Position numbers and translations under genes: made by a program
Notes under the pieces: model-generated
Told to the model about the DNA's origin: nothing
Database searches by the model: none
What the model saw: only the letters and a program-made list of their open reading frames with translations
Shown: piece after piece, positions 18,029 through 29,803 of the stretch
Layout of the letters: each line of letters begins with the position of its first letter
Numbering within the stretch: position 1 is the first letter of the stretch
Origin: Amycolatopsis sp. EV170708-02-1
GTDB lineage: Bacteria > Actinomycetota > Actinomycetes > Mycobacteriales > Pseudonocardiaceae
NCBI RefSeq assembly: GCF_022479115.1
Contig: NZ_CP092497.1
Location: forward strand, 1,240,001 to 1,304,000
Length of the DNA stretch: 64,000 nt
Reading direction: 5' to 3'

Positions 18029-18148
18029 ATGAACCGGCCCACTCGTGCGGAACAGCGCAAAGCCCGCAACGCCCTCTTCGGTCAGGCGATCACGGTCGCC
18101 TTCGCGCTGCTGCTCGCGTCACGCCTCGTGAGTGGCAAGGACGGTTAG
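18029..18148 (+). CDS. Possible 39-aa single-span membrane protein
   Basis: ATG 18029 (or GTG 18026) follows GGGGG at 18016-18020 and opens a 39-residue frame. A basic N-terminus (MNRPTRAEQRKARNALFG) leads into one hydrophobic helix (QAITVAFALLLASRL), ending VSGKDG. The spacing and composition look translated. The last ten codons lie inside the family A palindrome that carries the insertion sequence, and the stop TAG is in the duplicated target. It could be a real micro-protein or chance; no homology is claimed. Confidence 0.4.
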   Translation: MNRPTRAEQRKARNALFGQAITVAFALLLASRLVSGKDG

Positions 18149-18155
18149 AACCGTC
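18140..18155. repeat. Left 16-bp direct repeat (target duplication) of the IS
   Basis: GACGGTTAGAACCGTC abuts the left TGT end of the insertion sequence. The identical 16-mer follows the right ACA end at 19466-19481. The repeat is itself palindromic and is the centre of a family A element. Confidence 0.8.
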
Positions 18156-19465
18156 TGTCTGAGTTCAGGACATGTCGGACAGTTGATGTTTCAGGACCTC
18201 ACGGACACTGACCGGCCTGTCGGTGTGGTGACCAGGGCTTTCGTGGTGATCATGCGACGATGGGCAGTACAGGGTTTTCGATGGATCCTGAGTTCGTCGC
18301 CGCGGTCGCTCGGGCGGCCGCGGGCGAGAAGGTCAACGTGGCGCAGTTCTGCCGCGAGCACGGGGTGTCCCGGGACACGTTCTATCGGTATGTGACCCGG
18401 GTCCGGAACGAGGCGGCGAACGGGTTCATCCGCCGCAGCACCGCCCCGCACCACCGTCCCACCGCGTTCGGGCGGAGGTGGTCGAGGCGGTGCTGCGGGC
18501 CCGCAAGGAACTCGCGGACGAGGGCTGGGACAACGGGCCGATCTCGATCCGCTGGCGGCTGGAGAAGGCCGGGTTCATACCGTTGCCGTCGAAGTCGGCG
18601 ATCTACCGGATCCTGCGCGAGCACGGCCAGATCGAACCGGAGCCCCGCAAGAGACCCCGCACGAGACGCCGGTTCGAGTACTCCGACCCGAACGGGTGCT
18701 GGCAGATCGACGGCATGGAGTACTACCTGGCCGACGGCCAGAAGGTCTGCATCATCCAGATCCTCGACGACCACTCCCGCCTCGACGTCGGCTCCTACGC
18801 CGCGAGCAGTGAGAACGGCACCGACACCTGGGCCGCGCTGCAACAGGCCTTCGCCGGCCACGGTCTACCGGTCAAAGTGTTGTCCGACAACGGATTGGCT
18901 TTCTCCGGAAAACACCGTGGGCAGATGGTCGAACTCGAACGCCACCTCGCCGAACACGGCGTCACCGCCATCGCCTCCAGGCCCTATCGCCCGCAAACCT
19001 GCGGCAAGAACGAACGCGTCCACCGAACCCTGCGGAAATGGCTCGCCGCCCGCCCACCGGCCGAGAACCTTGCCGTCCTGCAACAGCTTCTCGAGGACTA
19101 CCGCCACATCTACAACAACCACCGGCGCCACCAAAGCCTCGACGGCCACACCCCACGGCAACGCTACGACGCCAGCCCCAAAGCCACCCCCGCCACCGGC
19201 CGCGAAGCCCCCAGCGGCCGCACTCAACGCACCGTCTCAGCCACCGGCGTCATCGCCTTCTCTGGCTGCTCCATCGTCCTGGGCCGAAACTGGACCGGAC
19301 ACACAGCCACCGTGTTCTGGCAAGGCGACCGCGTCACCATCATGATCGGCGACACCATCGCCCGCCAGCTCACCCTCAACCGAGCAGTACGCTACCAACC
19401 ACTCAACAACAAACTGTCCGACAAGTCCTGAAACACATCTGTCCGTGAGGTCCTGAAACAGCACA
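18156..19465 (+). mobile_element. IS481-family insertion sequence
   Basis: A roughly 1310-bp element with TGT...ACA ends. The terminal inverted repeats match at 19 of the first 27 positions, with a shared TTCAGGAC core. Each end carries two such boxes. The inner left box TTTCAGGACCTCACGGACA (18189-18207) is an exact inverted copy of the outer right box (19440-19458), suggesting paired transposase-binding sites. A 16-bp direct repeat flanks the element, near the upper end of IS481 target duplications. Removing the element and one repeat restores an intact family A palindrome, proving insertion into that sequence. The single transposase gene is frameshifted. Confidence 0.85.
18260..19431 (+). 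pseudogene. IS481-family transposase, broken by a one-base frameshift
   Basis: The N-terminal helix-turn-helix (VAQFCREHGVSRDTFYRYVT) is read in one frame from ATG 18260 to about 18469. The DDE catalytic part (PF00665-like rve core) continues in the -1 frame from about 18470 to 19431. The catalytic residues are visible as WQIDGMEYYL, LSDNGLAFSG and KNERVHRTLR. Inserting one C in GCGTTCGGGCGG (about 18464-18475) would restore TAFRAEVVEAV and a protein of about 390 residues, the family norm. The sequence at the break is not a usual slippery heptamer, so a mutation or sequencing error is more likely than programmed shifting. Confidence 0.8.
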
Positions 19466-19481
19466 GACGGTTAGAACCGTC
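19466..19481. repeat. Right 16-bp direct repeat of the IS
   Basis: This identical copy of the 16-mer at 18140-18155 is followed directly by the other half of the split family A palindrome (CTCGCCACTCACGAG, ending 19496). That half lies just past the stop codon of the minus-strand rnj gene, so the intact palindrome was probably its terminator. Confidence 0.8.
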
Positions 19482-19498
19482 CTCGCCACTCACGAGCT

Positions 19499-23865
<4,367 letters not shown>

Positions 23866-23916
23866 CTAACTCGGACCCGTTCGCGCTCCGAAAGGTTCCT
23901 TCTCCCGGCTGATGGA

Positions 23917-24309
23917 TCAGACCGTGACCTCGTGCCCGGCCTCCCGGAGCGCCTTCACCGCGCGCTCCAGCTCGGCAGCCCGGACCAGCACGTGGTCGGT
24001 GTCGAAAGTGGACATCGAGAACAGCGCCACCCCGGCGGCGGCCAGCTCGCTGGACAGCGCCGCGATGACGCCGGTCAGCGTGAAGGCCAGCGGTCCGCGG
24101 ACCGACAGCAGCCGCCAGCCGTCCTCGACGGTGGCCCCGGCCGGCGCGAGACCGGCCGGGCAGATCACCGACAGCTCCTCCGGCGTCCGCGTGAGGGAGA
24201 TCAGCACGGGCTCGCCGGGGTCGAGCAGGTTCGCCGGAACCGGCGCGTCCGGGGCGAGGCGGGCGACCGCGTACTCGCCGGGCCGGACGTCGATCGCGAG
24301 GCGTCGCAT
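23917..24309 (-). CDS. ACT-domain protein (ACT_7/CASTOR-like)
   Basis: A 130-residue small protein of two ACT-like halves, the fold that binds amino acids or similar effectors. The first half is RRLAIDVRPGEYAVARL; the second contains GPLAFTLTGVIAALSSELAA and GVALFSMSTFDTDHVLV, the diagnostic block for this CASTOR-like family. ATG 24309 overlaps the last base of the thyX stop, so the pair is probably one transcript. A sensory role is inferred from the fold. Confidence 0.8.
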   Translation of the reverse strand: MRRLAIDVRPGEYAVARLAPDAPVPANLLDPGEPVLISLTRTPEELSVICPAGLAPAGATVEDGWRLLSVRGPLAFTLTGVIAALSSELAAAGVALFSMSTFDTDHVLVRAAELERAVKALREAGHEVTV

Positions 24310-25061
24310 CAGCCCTCGAGAACCTTCGGGCTGGACGCGACCTCGGTGCCGTCGGGCAGCGCGGAGATGGTGAAGTCCGCGAACACGTTGCCCGACGCCT
24401 TCTGCAGCTCGCGCAGGCACTCGATGGCGAGGGCGCGGATCTCGACGTCGGCGTGCTCGGTGGCGCGCATCGCGATGAAGTGCCGCCAGGCGCGGTAGTT
24501 GCCGGTGACCACGATGCGGGTCTCGGTCGCGTTCGGCAGCACGGCGCGGGCGGCCTGGCGGGCCTGCTTGCGGCGCAGGGTCGCGCTCGGCACGTCGGCG
24601 AACTTCTCCTCCAGCCCGGCGAGCAGCTCGGTGTAGGCGTCGACGGCGGCCTGCGAGGCGGCGAGGAACTTCGCGTGCAGCTCCGGGTCCTGCGCGATGA
24701 CGTCGGGCTCGACGAAGGCGGCGTCGCGCTCCGGCACGTAGCGCTGCGAGAGCTGCGAGTAGGAGAAGTGACGGTGGCGGATCAGCTCGTGCGTCAGCGA
24801 CCGGGAGATGCCGGTGATGTAGAAGCTGACGGAGCCGTGCTCCAGCACCGACAGGTGACCGACGTCGATGATGTGCTCGAGGTAGCCGGCGTTGGTGGCC
24901 GTCTTCGGGTTCGGCTTCTTCCAGGACTGGTAGCAGGCCCGGCCCGCGAATTCGGCCAGCGCCTCACCACCGTCGGCATCGGTCGACCACGGTACGTCGG
25001 ACGGCGGGAAGAACTCCGTCTTCGCGATCAGTTGAACCTTGGGTGACACGGTCTCGGCCAC
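24309..25061 (-). CDS. thyX: Flavin-dependent thymidylate synthase ThyX
   Basis: ThyX makes dTMP from dUMP using methylene-tetrahydrofolate, FAD and NADPH. The 250-residue protein carries the family motif [14 protein letters not shown], plus the upstream [20 protein letters not shown] block and the downstream [12 protein letters not shown] segment. GTG 25061 was chosen because AAGGAG lies 7 nt upstream and the length then matches the family; the open frame extends further. The thyX-dapA-rnj neighbourhood is conserved in actinobacteria, here with the kinase and ACT genes between. Confidence 0.95.
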   Translation of the reverse strand: MAETVSPKVQLIAKTEFFPPSDVPWSTDADGGEALAEFAGRACYQSWKKPNPKTATNAGYLEHIIDVGHLSVLEHGSVSFYITGISRSLTHELIRHRHFSYSQLSQRYVPERDAAFVEPDVIAQDPELHAKFLAASQAAVDAYTELLAGLEEKFADVPSATLRRKQARQAARAVLPNATETRIVVTGNYRAWRHFIAMRATEHADVEIRALAIECLRELQKASGNVFADFTISALPDGTEVASSPKVLEG

Positions 25062-25132
25062 GTTCGCACTCCTTTTCGACCCCTGCTCCACGACTCCGGG
25101 CAGCCTAACCGCAACCATGTTTGACGCCGGGG

Positions 25133-25195
25133 CGACATCACGGTGACGTCAGGTCTCCTTGACGTGACATCACAAGTGACGTCATAGTGGTGTCA
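25133..25195. promoter_or_regulatory. Phased TGACGTCA operator array and leaderless promoter
   Basis: Boxes resembling TGACGTCA start at 25133 (CGACATCA), 25144 (exact), 25165 (TGACATCA), 25177 (exact) and 25188 (TGGTGTCA). Spacings are 11, 21, 12 and 11 bp, about one helical turn or two. TTGACG (25159-25164) and CATAGT (25183-25188) with an 18-nt spacer form a promoter within the array. The ATG at 25195 is 6 nt past the -10 box, so the message is probably leaderless. The downstream ribbon-helix-helix protein is the obvious candidate repressor. Confidence 0.6.
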
Positions 25196-25719
25196 TGGAT
25201 CTGACGCCGTACATCACAAGCCTTCGCGAGGACCTCGCGAACACGGCTTCGGCCGGCGACGAGCAGACGCGGCGCGCTGCCGCGCTGCTGTCGTCGGCGC
25301 TGGAGCCGGCCGCCCGCCTGACCATCATGAACGCCCTCGCCGACCTCGCCGCCGAAGTGACTTCCGCGCTGCCGGGGCACGTCGTCGACGTCCGGCTCGA
25401 CGGCCGCGACGTGCGCGTCGTCGTCACCGGCGCGGGAGAGGGCGCCGAGCGGTCCGCGCCCCGCTCCGAGGCGCCGCGGGAGACCCCGCGCGCGCCCAAG
25501 GTGGACACGGGCGACATCACCCGCATCACGCTGCGCCTGTTCGAGCAGGTCAAGGGCCAGGCCGAAGCCGCGGCCGCCTCGCAGGGGGTTTCGCTGAACA
25601 CGTTCGTCTCGCAGGCCGTCCAGGGCGCGCTGGGCAAGAGCGGGAGCGAGCACTGGCAGCACAAGCAGAAGCCGGGCGGCGGTGCCGGTTCGCACCTGCA
25701 CGGCTGGGTCCAGGGCTGA
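25195..25719 (+). CDS. Ribbon-helix-helix (HicB/Arc-like) DNA-binding protein
   Basis: A 174-residue protein. The N-terminal half is helical (ALLSSALEPAARLTIMNALA) with a beta segment VDVRLDGRDVRVVV. A charged linker leads to a ribbon-helix-helix domain (DITRITLRLFEQVKGQAEAA, then ASQGVSLNTFVSQAVQGAL), the class used by HicB and Arc-type repressors. It starts inside an array of TGACGTCA-like boxes and is followed 11 bp later by a DUF4097 gene, so it most likely autoregulates the pair. No HicA-like toxin is adjacent. Confidence 0.75.
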   Translation: MDLTPYITSLREDLANTASAGDEQTRRAAALLSSALEPAARLTIMNALADLAAEVTSALPGHVVDVRLDGRDVRVVVTGAGEGAERSAPRSEAPRETPRAPKVDTGDITRITLRLFEQVKGQAEAAAASQGVSLNTFVSQAVQGALGKSGSEHWQHKQKPGGGAGSHLHGWVQG

Positions 25720-25730
25720 GGGGGACGGAA

Positions 25731-26639
25731 ATGACCGAGGAAAACATTCCCGCCGGTGAAGAGACCGTGCGCGTCGAGGATTTCGAGGCCGAGGGCCCGA
25801 TCGAGGTCGACGTGAGCGTGGCCATCGGCCGGGTGACCATCGAACTGACCGGCGAGAGCGGCGTCCACGCCGAGGTCCGCCGCGACGGCGGCGAACAGCA
25901 GCCGTGGGTGGACGGGATGACGAGCCTGCTCAGCTGGGTCGGGGAACGTTTCGGCGACCAGCTCGGCGGTTCGCCGGTGGGGTCGGTGGACGACGCGGTG
26001 GCGCAGACGCGGATCGAGAAGGTCGGCAACCGGCTGGTCGTCCAGGCGCCGAAGGCCTGGCAGCTGAAGAACGTCCCGCTCGCCGTGACCGTCCGGGCAC
26101 CCGCCGGTTCGCATCTGGAGGTGCGCGCCGGGGCGGCCGACGTGACGGTCACCGGCTCCGCCGGGCGGGCCGACCTCATGACCGGCGCCGGCAAGATCGC
26201 GCTCGAACGGGCCGACGGTTCGGCGATCGTCCGCACCGGCACCGGCGACATCAAACTCGGGCCGACGCAGTCTGGCCTGCAACTGCGCACCGGCAGCGGC
26301 TCGGTCGAGGCGGCCTCGGTGAACGGTTCGGCCACGGTCGCCACCGGAACGGGTGACGTCTGGCTCGGCGAGGTCGCGGGCGAGGTATTGGCGCGCACCG
26401 GCAGCGGCTCCCTCTCGGTGGCGGACGCCGCCTCCGGGACGCTGGAGCTGACCACCGGATCGGGTGAGGTCCGGGTCGGGATCCGCGGCGGTGTCCAGGC
26501 GGAGATCGACCTCTCGTCGACGACCGGTTCGGTATCGAGCGAACTGGAGGTCGCGGAGACCGCGCCTTCGGAGGTCTCGCTGAAGGTGCGGGCGCGCACC
26601 GGCACCGGTGACGCGGTGGTGACCAGCGCGGCCAGCTGA
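25731..26639 (+). CDS. DUF4097-family beta-strand repeat protein
   Basis: A 302-residue protein without signal peptide. From about residue 115 it is a parallel beta-helix-like array of short repeats, visible as VTGSAGRADLMTGAGKIAL, GSAIVRTGTGDIKLG, LRTGSGSVEAASVNG and VATGTGDVWLGEVAG. DUF4097 proteins are adhesin-like beta-helices of unknown function, often under a linked regulator. GGGGGAC precedes ATG 25731. It is co-transcribed with the ribbon-helix-helix gene. A cytosolic role such as stress sensing is possible but unproven. Confidence 0.8.
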   Translation: MTEENIPAGEETVRVEDFEAEGPIEVDVSVAIGRVTIELTGESGVHAEVRRDGGEQQPWVDGMTSLLSWVGERFGDQLGGSPVGSVDDAVAQTRIEKVGNRLVVQAPKAWQLKNVPLAVTVRAPAGSHLEVRAGAADVTVTGSAGRADLMTGAGKIALERADGSAIVRTGTGDIKLGPTQSGLQLRTGSGSVEAASVNGSATVATGTGDVWLGEVAGEVLARTGSGSLSVADAASGTLELTTGSGEVRVGIRGGVQAEIDLSSTTGSVSSELEVAETAPSEVSLKVRARTGTGDAVVTSAAS

Positions 26640-26659
26640 GCCGCGGACCGCAGGGGGAT

Positions 26660-26711
26660 CGAGGGACCTTTGCTCGCACTTTTCCACGGGGGTGGGAGCA
26701 AAGGTCCCTCG
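26660..26711. terminator. 16-bp inverted repeat (hairpin)
   Basis: Perfect arms CGAGGGACCTTTGCTC (26660-26675) and its complement (26696-26711) lie right after the DUF4097 gene, with a short inner CCAC/GTGG pairing. Likely terminator. Confidence 0.75.
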
Positions 26712-26719
26712 TGCGTGGT

Positions 26720-26761
26720 CGTGAGTGGTGAGGACGGTTCTAACCGTCCTTACCACTCACG
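26720..26761. repeat. Intergenic palindrome, family A
   Basis: CGTGAGTGGTGAGGACGGTT (26720-26739) and its complement (26742-26761) with a 2-nt loop and a single mismatch. It sits between convergent DUF4097 and YcaQ-like genes and probably terminates the latter. Confidence 0.8.
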
Positions 26762-26765
26762 AGGC

Positions 26766-27995
26766 TCAGCGGACGAGGCGCGAGAGCACCGGAGCGAGAT
26801 CGCCCCGCTCCCCCACGGCGACCCCGTCCAGCCCCTGCCACTCCGCCATCAGCCGCAGTTCGCCCGCCAGCTCACTGGCCACCCGCGCGACATCCACCCC
26901 AGGCTCGGCGAAGGCGCCCTGGACGCGAAGCAGCCCGGCGGCACGATCGCATTTGAGGTCGACCCGGCCGACGAGTTCGCCGTCGAGCAGGAACGGGAAC
27001 ACGTAGTACCCGTAGATCCGCTTCGGCTCGGGCACGTAGATCTCGATGCGGTAGAAGAAGTCGAAGATGCGCTCGGTGCGGGCCCGTTCCCAGATCAACG
27101 GGTCGAACGGCGACAGCAAGGCCCGGCCGGTGACGCGGCGAGGTGCCTTCGCCGCGACGTGCCGGTACGCCGGGGCGGGCCAGCCGTCCACGGTCACCGG
27201 TTCGAGGACGCCCTCCTCGACCAGCTCCGCCACCGCCCGCTTGCTGACGTCCGGGCCCAGCCGGTAGTAGTCCCGCAGATCCGGTTCGGTGCCGATGCCC
27301 AGCGCGACGGCCGCGCGGGTGATCAGCTCCCGGGCGCCTTCCTCCGGGCTCACGGTCCGCGACAGGATCTCCGGCGGGACGACGCGTTCGGTCAGGTCGT
27401 ACAGCCGCTCGAAGGACCGGCGCGTGCCGGTGGTCAGCTCGCCCATACCGAAGAGCCACTCGCAGGCCTTCTTGACCTCCGACCGCTCCCACCACGAACC
27501 GGGCCGCGAGCCTCCCGACTTGCCCTCCAGCGCGCGCTCGATGCCGCCCGCGCCGATCGGCCCCTGTTCCTTGATCACGGTCAGGATGTCGTCCACCAGC
27601 TGCGGCGTCTGCTCCAGCACCCGGGCGTAGTTCGTCCACCAGCCCATGCGTTTCGCCCCGGACCGGATGAGCGGCCAGTCCGCCACCGGCAGCAGGCTTG
27701 CCTCGTGCGCCCACGTCTCCACCAGCATCCGGGGTTTGCGCGCGGAATGGGACCAGGCCGCGTCGTCCACCAGCGTGGGCTCGTACGCGCCGAGCCGGGA
27801 GAACAGCGGCATGTAGTGCGCGCGGACCGCGACGTTCACCGAATCCAGTTGCAGCAGCTGGATCCGCGACAGCACGCGCTGCAGATGCCTCCTCGTCACC
27901 GCTCCACCGGGACGCGCGTCGGCGAACCCTTGTGCGGCCAGGGCGATCCGGCGCGCGACCGGCCCGCTGATGGTCGTAGTGCTCATCGTCGGCAT
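26766..27995 (-). CDS. YcaQ-like winged-helix DNA glycosylase family protein
   Basis: A 409-residue HTH_42/YcaQ family protein; members are DNA glycosylases acting on alkylated bases and interstrand crosslinks. Recognisable blocks are LSRIQLLQLDSVNVAVRAHY, MPLFSRLGAY, WAHEASLLPV (the catalytic-site region near residue 90), LLSPFDPLIWERARTERIF and YYVFPFLLDGELVGRVDLK. ATG 27995 was chosen because GGGGGA precedes it at 7-nt spacing; other ATGs at 28010 and 27986 are in frame. Single gene, convergent with the DUF4097 operon and divergent from an acetyltransferase. Confidence 0.85.
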   Translation of the reverse strand: MPTMSTTTISGPVARRIALAAQGFADARPGGAVTRRHLQRVLSRIQLLQLDSVNVAVRAHYMPLFSRLGAYEPTLVDDAAWSHSARKPRMLVETWAHEASLLPVADWPLIRSGAKRMGWWTNYARVLEQTPQLVDDILTVIKEQGPIGAGGIERALEGKSGGSRPGSWWERSEVKKACEWLFGMGELTTGTRRSFERLYDLTERVVPPEILSRTVSPEEGARELITRAAVALGIGTEPDLRDYYRLGPDVSKRAVAELVEEGVLEPVTVDGWPAPAYRHVAAKAPRRVTGRALLSPFDPLIWERARTERIFDFFYRIEIYVPEPKRIYGYYVFPFLLDGELVGRVDLKCDRAAGLLRVQGAFAEPGVDVARVASELAGELRLMAEWQGLDGVAVGERGDLAPVLSRLVR

Positions 27996-28045
27996 GGTGC
28001 CATCCCCCACCGACAGTTTCCGGCGAGCAGACTAAATTGCCTGCC

Positions 28046-28606
28046 ATGGCCGCCGCCGAAGTCCGCCCAGCAGTCGTGTCCGACGCCCCCGAGATCGCCC
28101 GCATCCAGCGCGACACCTGGCGAAGCGCCTACACCGAGCTGCTCGGCGAAGCGGCCGTCGCCGGTCTCGACATCGAGGAACTCGAAAAGACCTGGACCGA
28201 GACGATCGAGTACCCGGGCACGCGTGTCTTCCTCGCCACCGAAGGCGAGTTCACCGTCGGTTTCTGTGTCGCCGGCCGCGCTCCGGTGAGCGAGGTCGCC
28301 ACGGCCGACGGATCGCTGCCCGACGACGCGTCGACGACGGCGCTCATCGCCTCGCTGCTGGTCGAGCCGCGCTGGGGACGCCGAGGACACGCCGGACGGC
28401 TGCTGGCGAACGCGTCCGCCTGGCTGCGCGAGGACGGCGCCACCCGCGGGATCAGCTGGGTCGCCCAGACCGATCACGCGTCACTGGGCTTCTTCCGCCG
28501 CGCGGGCTGGTCGCCCGACGGGACCGTCCGCATCCTCGACACCGGAAGCACGAACGTGCGCGAAGTCCGCCTCACCGGCGGCCTCGACCTCGAGCTCACT
28601 CCCTGA
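28046..28606 (+). CDS. GNAT acetyltransferase
   Basis: A 186-residue GNAT-fold acetyltransferase. The N-terminal block VRPAVVSDAPEIARIQRDTW is typical, and the acetyl-CoA loop is RWGRRGHAGRLL after ALIASLLVEP. The C-terminus ends in SLGFFRRAGWSPDGTVRIL. TAAATT at 28033-28038, 7 nt before ATG, and no Shine-Dalgarno suggest a leaderless message. The last 126 bp overlap the convergent GtrA-like gene. Substrate unknown. Confidence 0.8.
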   Translation: MAAAEVRPAVVSDAPEIARIQRDTWRSAYTELLGEAAVAGLDIEELEKTWTETIEYPGTRVFLATEGEFTVGFCVAGRAPVSEVATADGSLPDDASTTALIASLLVEPRWGRRGHAGRLLANASAWLREDGATRGISWVAQTDHASLGFFRRAGWSPDGTVRILDTGSTNVREVRLTGGLDLELTP

Positions 28607-29080
28607 CTTCGCGAACACGACCCAGCGCATCACCGAGTACATGAACACGCCTTCGCACGCCCCGGCGATGAGCCGGGACAGGCGGTAATCGACGCCCAGC
28701 GCGGCCAGTCCCGCGCCGACGCCGAGCAGGAACGCCACGTAGTTGATCACGATCGCGATCACGTACAGCACCGCCTGCCTGCCGACGGGCGCGTGCGAGC
28801 GGAAGTTCATGCTGCGGTTCAGCACGAAGCTCAGCCCGAACGCCGTCGCGTAGGCGAGCGTGATCGCCAGCCACACCGGCAGGCCGAGCCAGCCGCGGAG
28901 CAGGGTCAGCAGGATCAGGTCGACCCCGAAGGTGAACCCGTTGATGAGCGCAAAACCGAGGAAACTCGGCGCCACCAGCCGGGAAAGCCCGAAGGGGAGG
29001 CGCCGCACCACGGCCGCGCAGAAGTCGGCGAAGCGATCCGCGAAACCCTTGCCGCGGACCGCGTCGTGCACGTCGGCCAC
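28481..29080 (-). CDS. GtrA-family membrane protein
   Basis: A 199-residue protein with four hydrophobic helices of the GtrA family, which helps move polyprenyl-linked sugars across the membrane for cell-wall or glycan work. The family pattern is seen in SFLGFALINGFTFGVDLILL, ATAFGLSFVLNRSMNFRS and YSVMRWVVFAKS. The four-helix core ends near residue 157; the last 42 codons lie inside the opposite-strand acetyltransferase gene and look like a run-through tail. Start GTG 29080. No glycosyltransferase is adjacent. Confidence 0.8.
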   Translation of the reverse strand: MADVHDAVRGKGFADRFADFCAAVVRRLPFGLSRLVAPSFLGFALINGFTFGVDLILLTLLRGWLGLPVWLAITLAYATAFGLSFVLNRSMNFRSHAPVGRQAVLYVIAIVINYVAFLLGVGAGLAALGVDYRLSRLIAGACEGVFMYSVMRWVVFAKSGSELEVEAAGEADFAHVRASGVEDADGPVGRPARAAEEAQ

Positions 29081-29229
29081 GGCTCCAGCATGGCAGCGGC
29101 AGGTGGCCGCGAGCCGACGAACAGGTGATCTTCTGGTGCGGCCCGGAGGCCGGGAACGGGGGCTGGCCCCAGTGCGTCCAGGTTTTCAACTGATAACTTG
29201 GAGAGAACGAAGATAACGGGGAGGCAACG

Positions 29230-29751
29230 ATGGCAGGCTGGTTGCTCCTGTCGTTCGGCGTCGCCTTCGGTTCCGCGATCCTCCCCGTGGTCAGCATCGA
29301 GATGTTCCTCATCGGCCTGTGCGCGAGCCAGCCGACGCTGCCGTGGCTGCTGCTCGGCGCCATCGTCGCGGCCGGTCAGGTGGGCGGGAAGACGCTCTAC
29401 TACCTCGCCGCGAAGGGCACGATCAAGCTGCCGAAACCGCTGCACGACCGCCTGCACCGGGAGCGGCCGCCCACCCCGCGCCGGGAAAGATGGCGGGCGC
29501 GCACCAAGAAGATGCGCGCCCGGCTCGACGCCCTGCGCGAGCGGTGCCATCGGCATCCGCATTGGATGGCGGGCACGTACGGGGTGAGCTCGATCGTCGG
29601 CCTGCCGCCGTACATGGCCACGAGTGTGCTCGCGGGCCTGGTGCGGATGCCGCTGGTGACCTTCCTGGCCACCGGTTTCGTGGGCCGCTGGCTGCGGTTC
29701 AGCCTGCTGGCCGCCTCGCCCGCGCTGTTCGCGGGCTGGTTCCACTACTGA
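29230..29751 (+). CDS. VTT/YqaA-like membrane protein
   Basis: A 173-residue membrane protein. Two N-terminal hydrophobic segments (WLLLSFGVAFGSAILPVVSI and LLLGAIVAAGQVGGKTLYYL) and two C-terminal ones flank a strongly basic middle region (residues 65-110, many Arg and His). The glycine-proline segment SSIVGLPPYMATSVLAG resembles the VTT/DedA superfamily that handles lipids. GGGGAGG at 29219-29225 precedes ATG 29230, in an AT-rich upstream stretch likely to hold the promoter. Function inferred from fold resemblance only. Confidence 0.6.
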   Translation: MAGWLLLSFGVAFGSAILPVVSIEMFLIGLCASQPTLPWLLLGAIVAAGQVGGKTLYYLAAKGTIKLPKPLHDRLHRERPPTPRRERWRARTKKMRARLDALRERCHRHPHWMAGTYGVSSIVGLPPYMATSVLAGLVRMPLVTFLATGFVGRWLRFSLLAASPALFAGWFHY

Positions 29752-29803
29752 GCCCGGAAATGGGAATGCGCGCCGGAGCGGCGGGCCCCTAAGGTCTTCG
29801 CCC

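Noticed and set aside
18464..18475. Programmed ribosomal frameshift in the transposase
   Set aside because: No X XXY YYZ heptamer or clear downstream structure lies at the break, and IS481 transposases normally come from one frame.
25195..26639. HicAB-type toxin-antitoxin module
   Set aside because: The RHH domain resembles HicB-type DNA binding, but no HicA-like toxin is adjacent; the partner is a DUF4097 protein.
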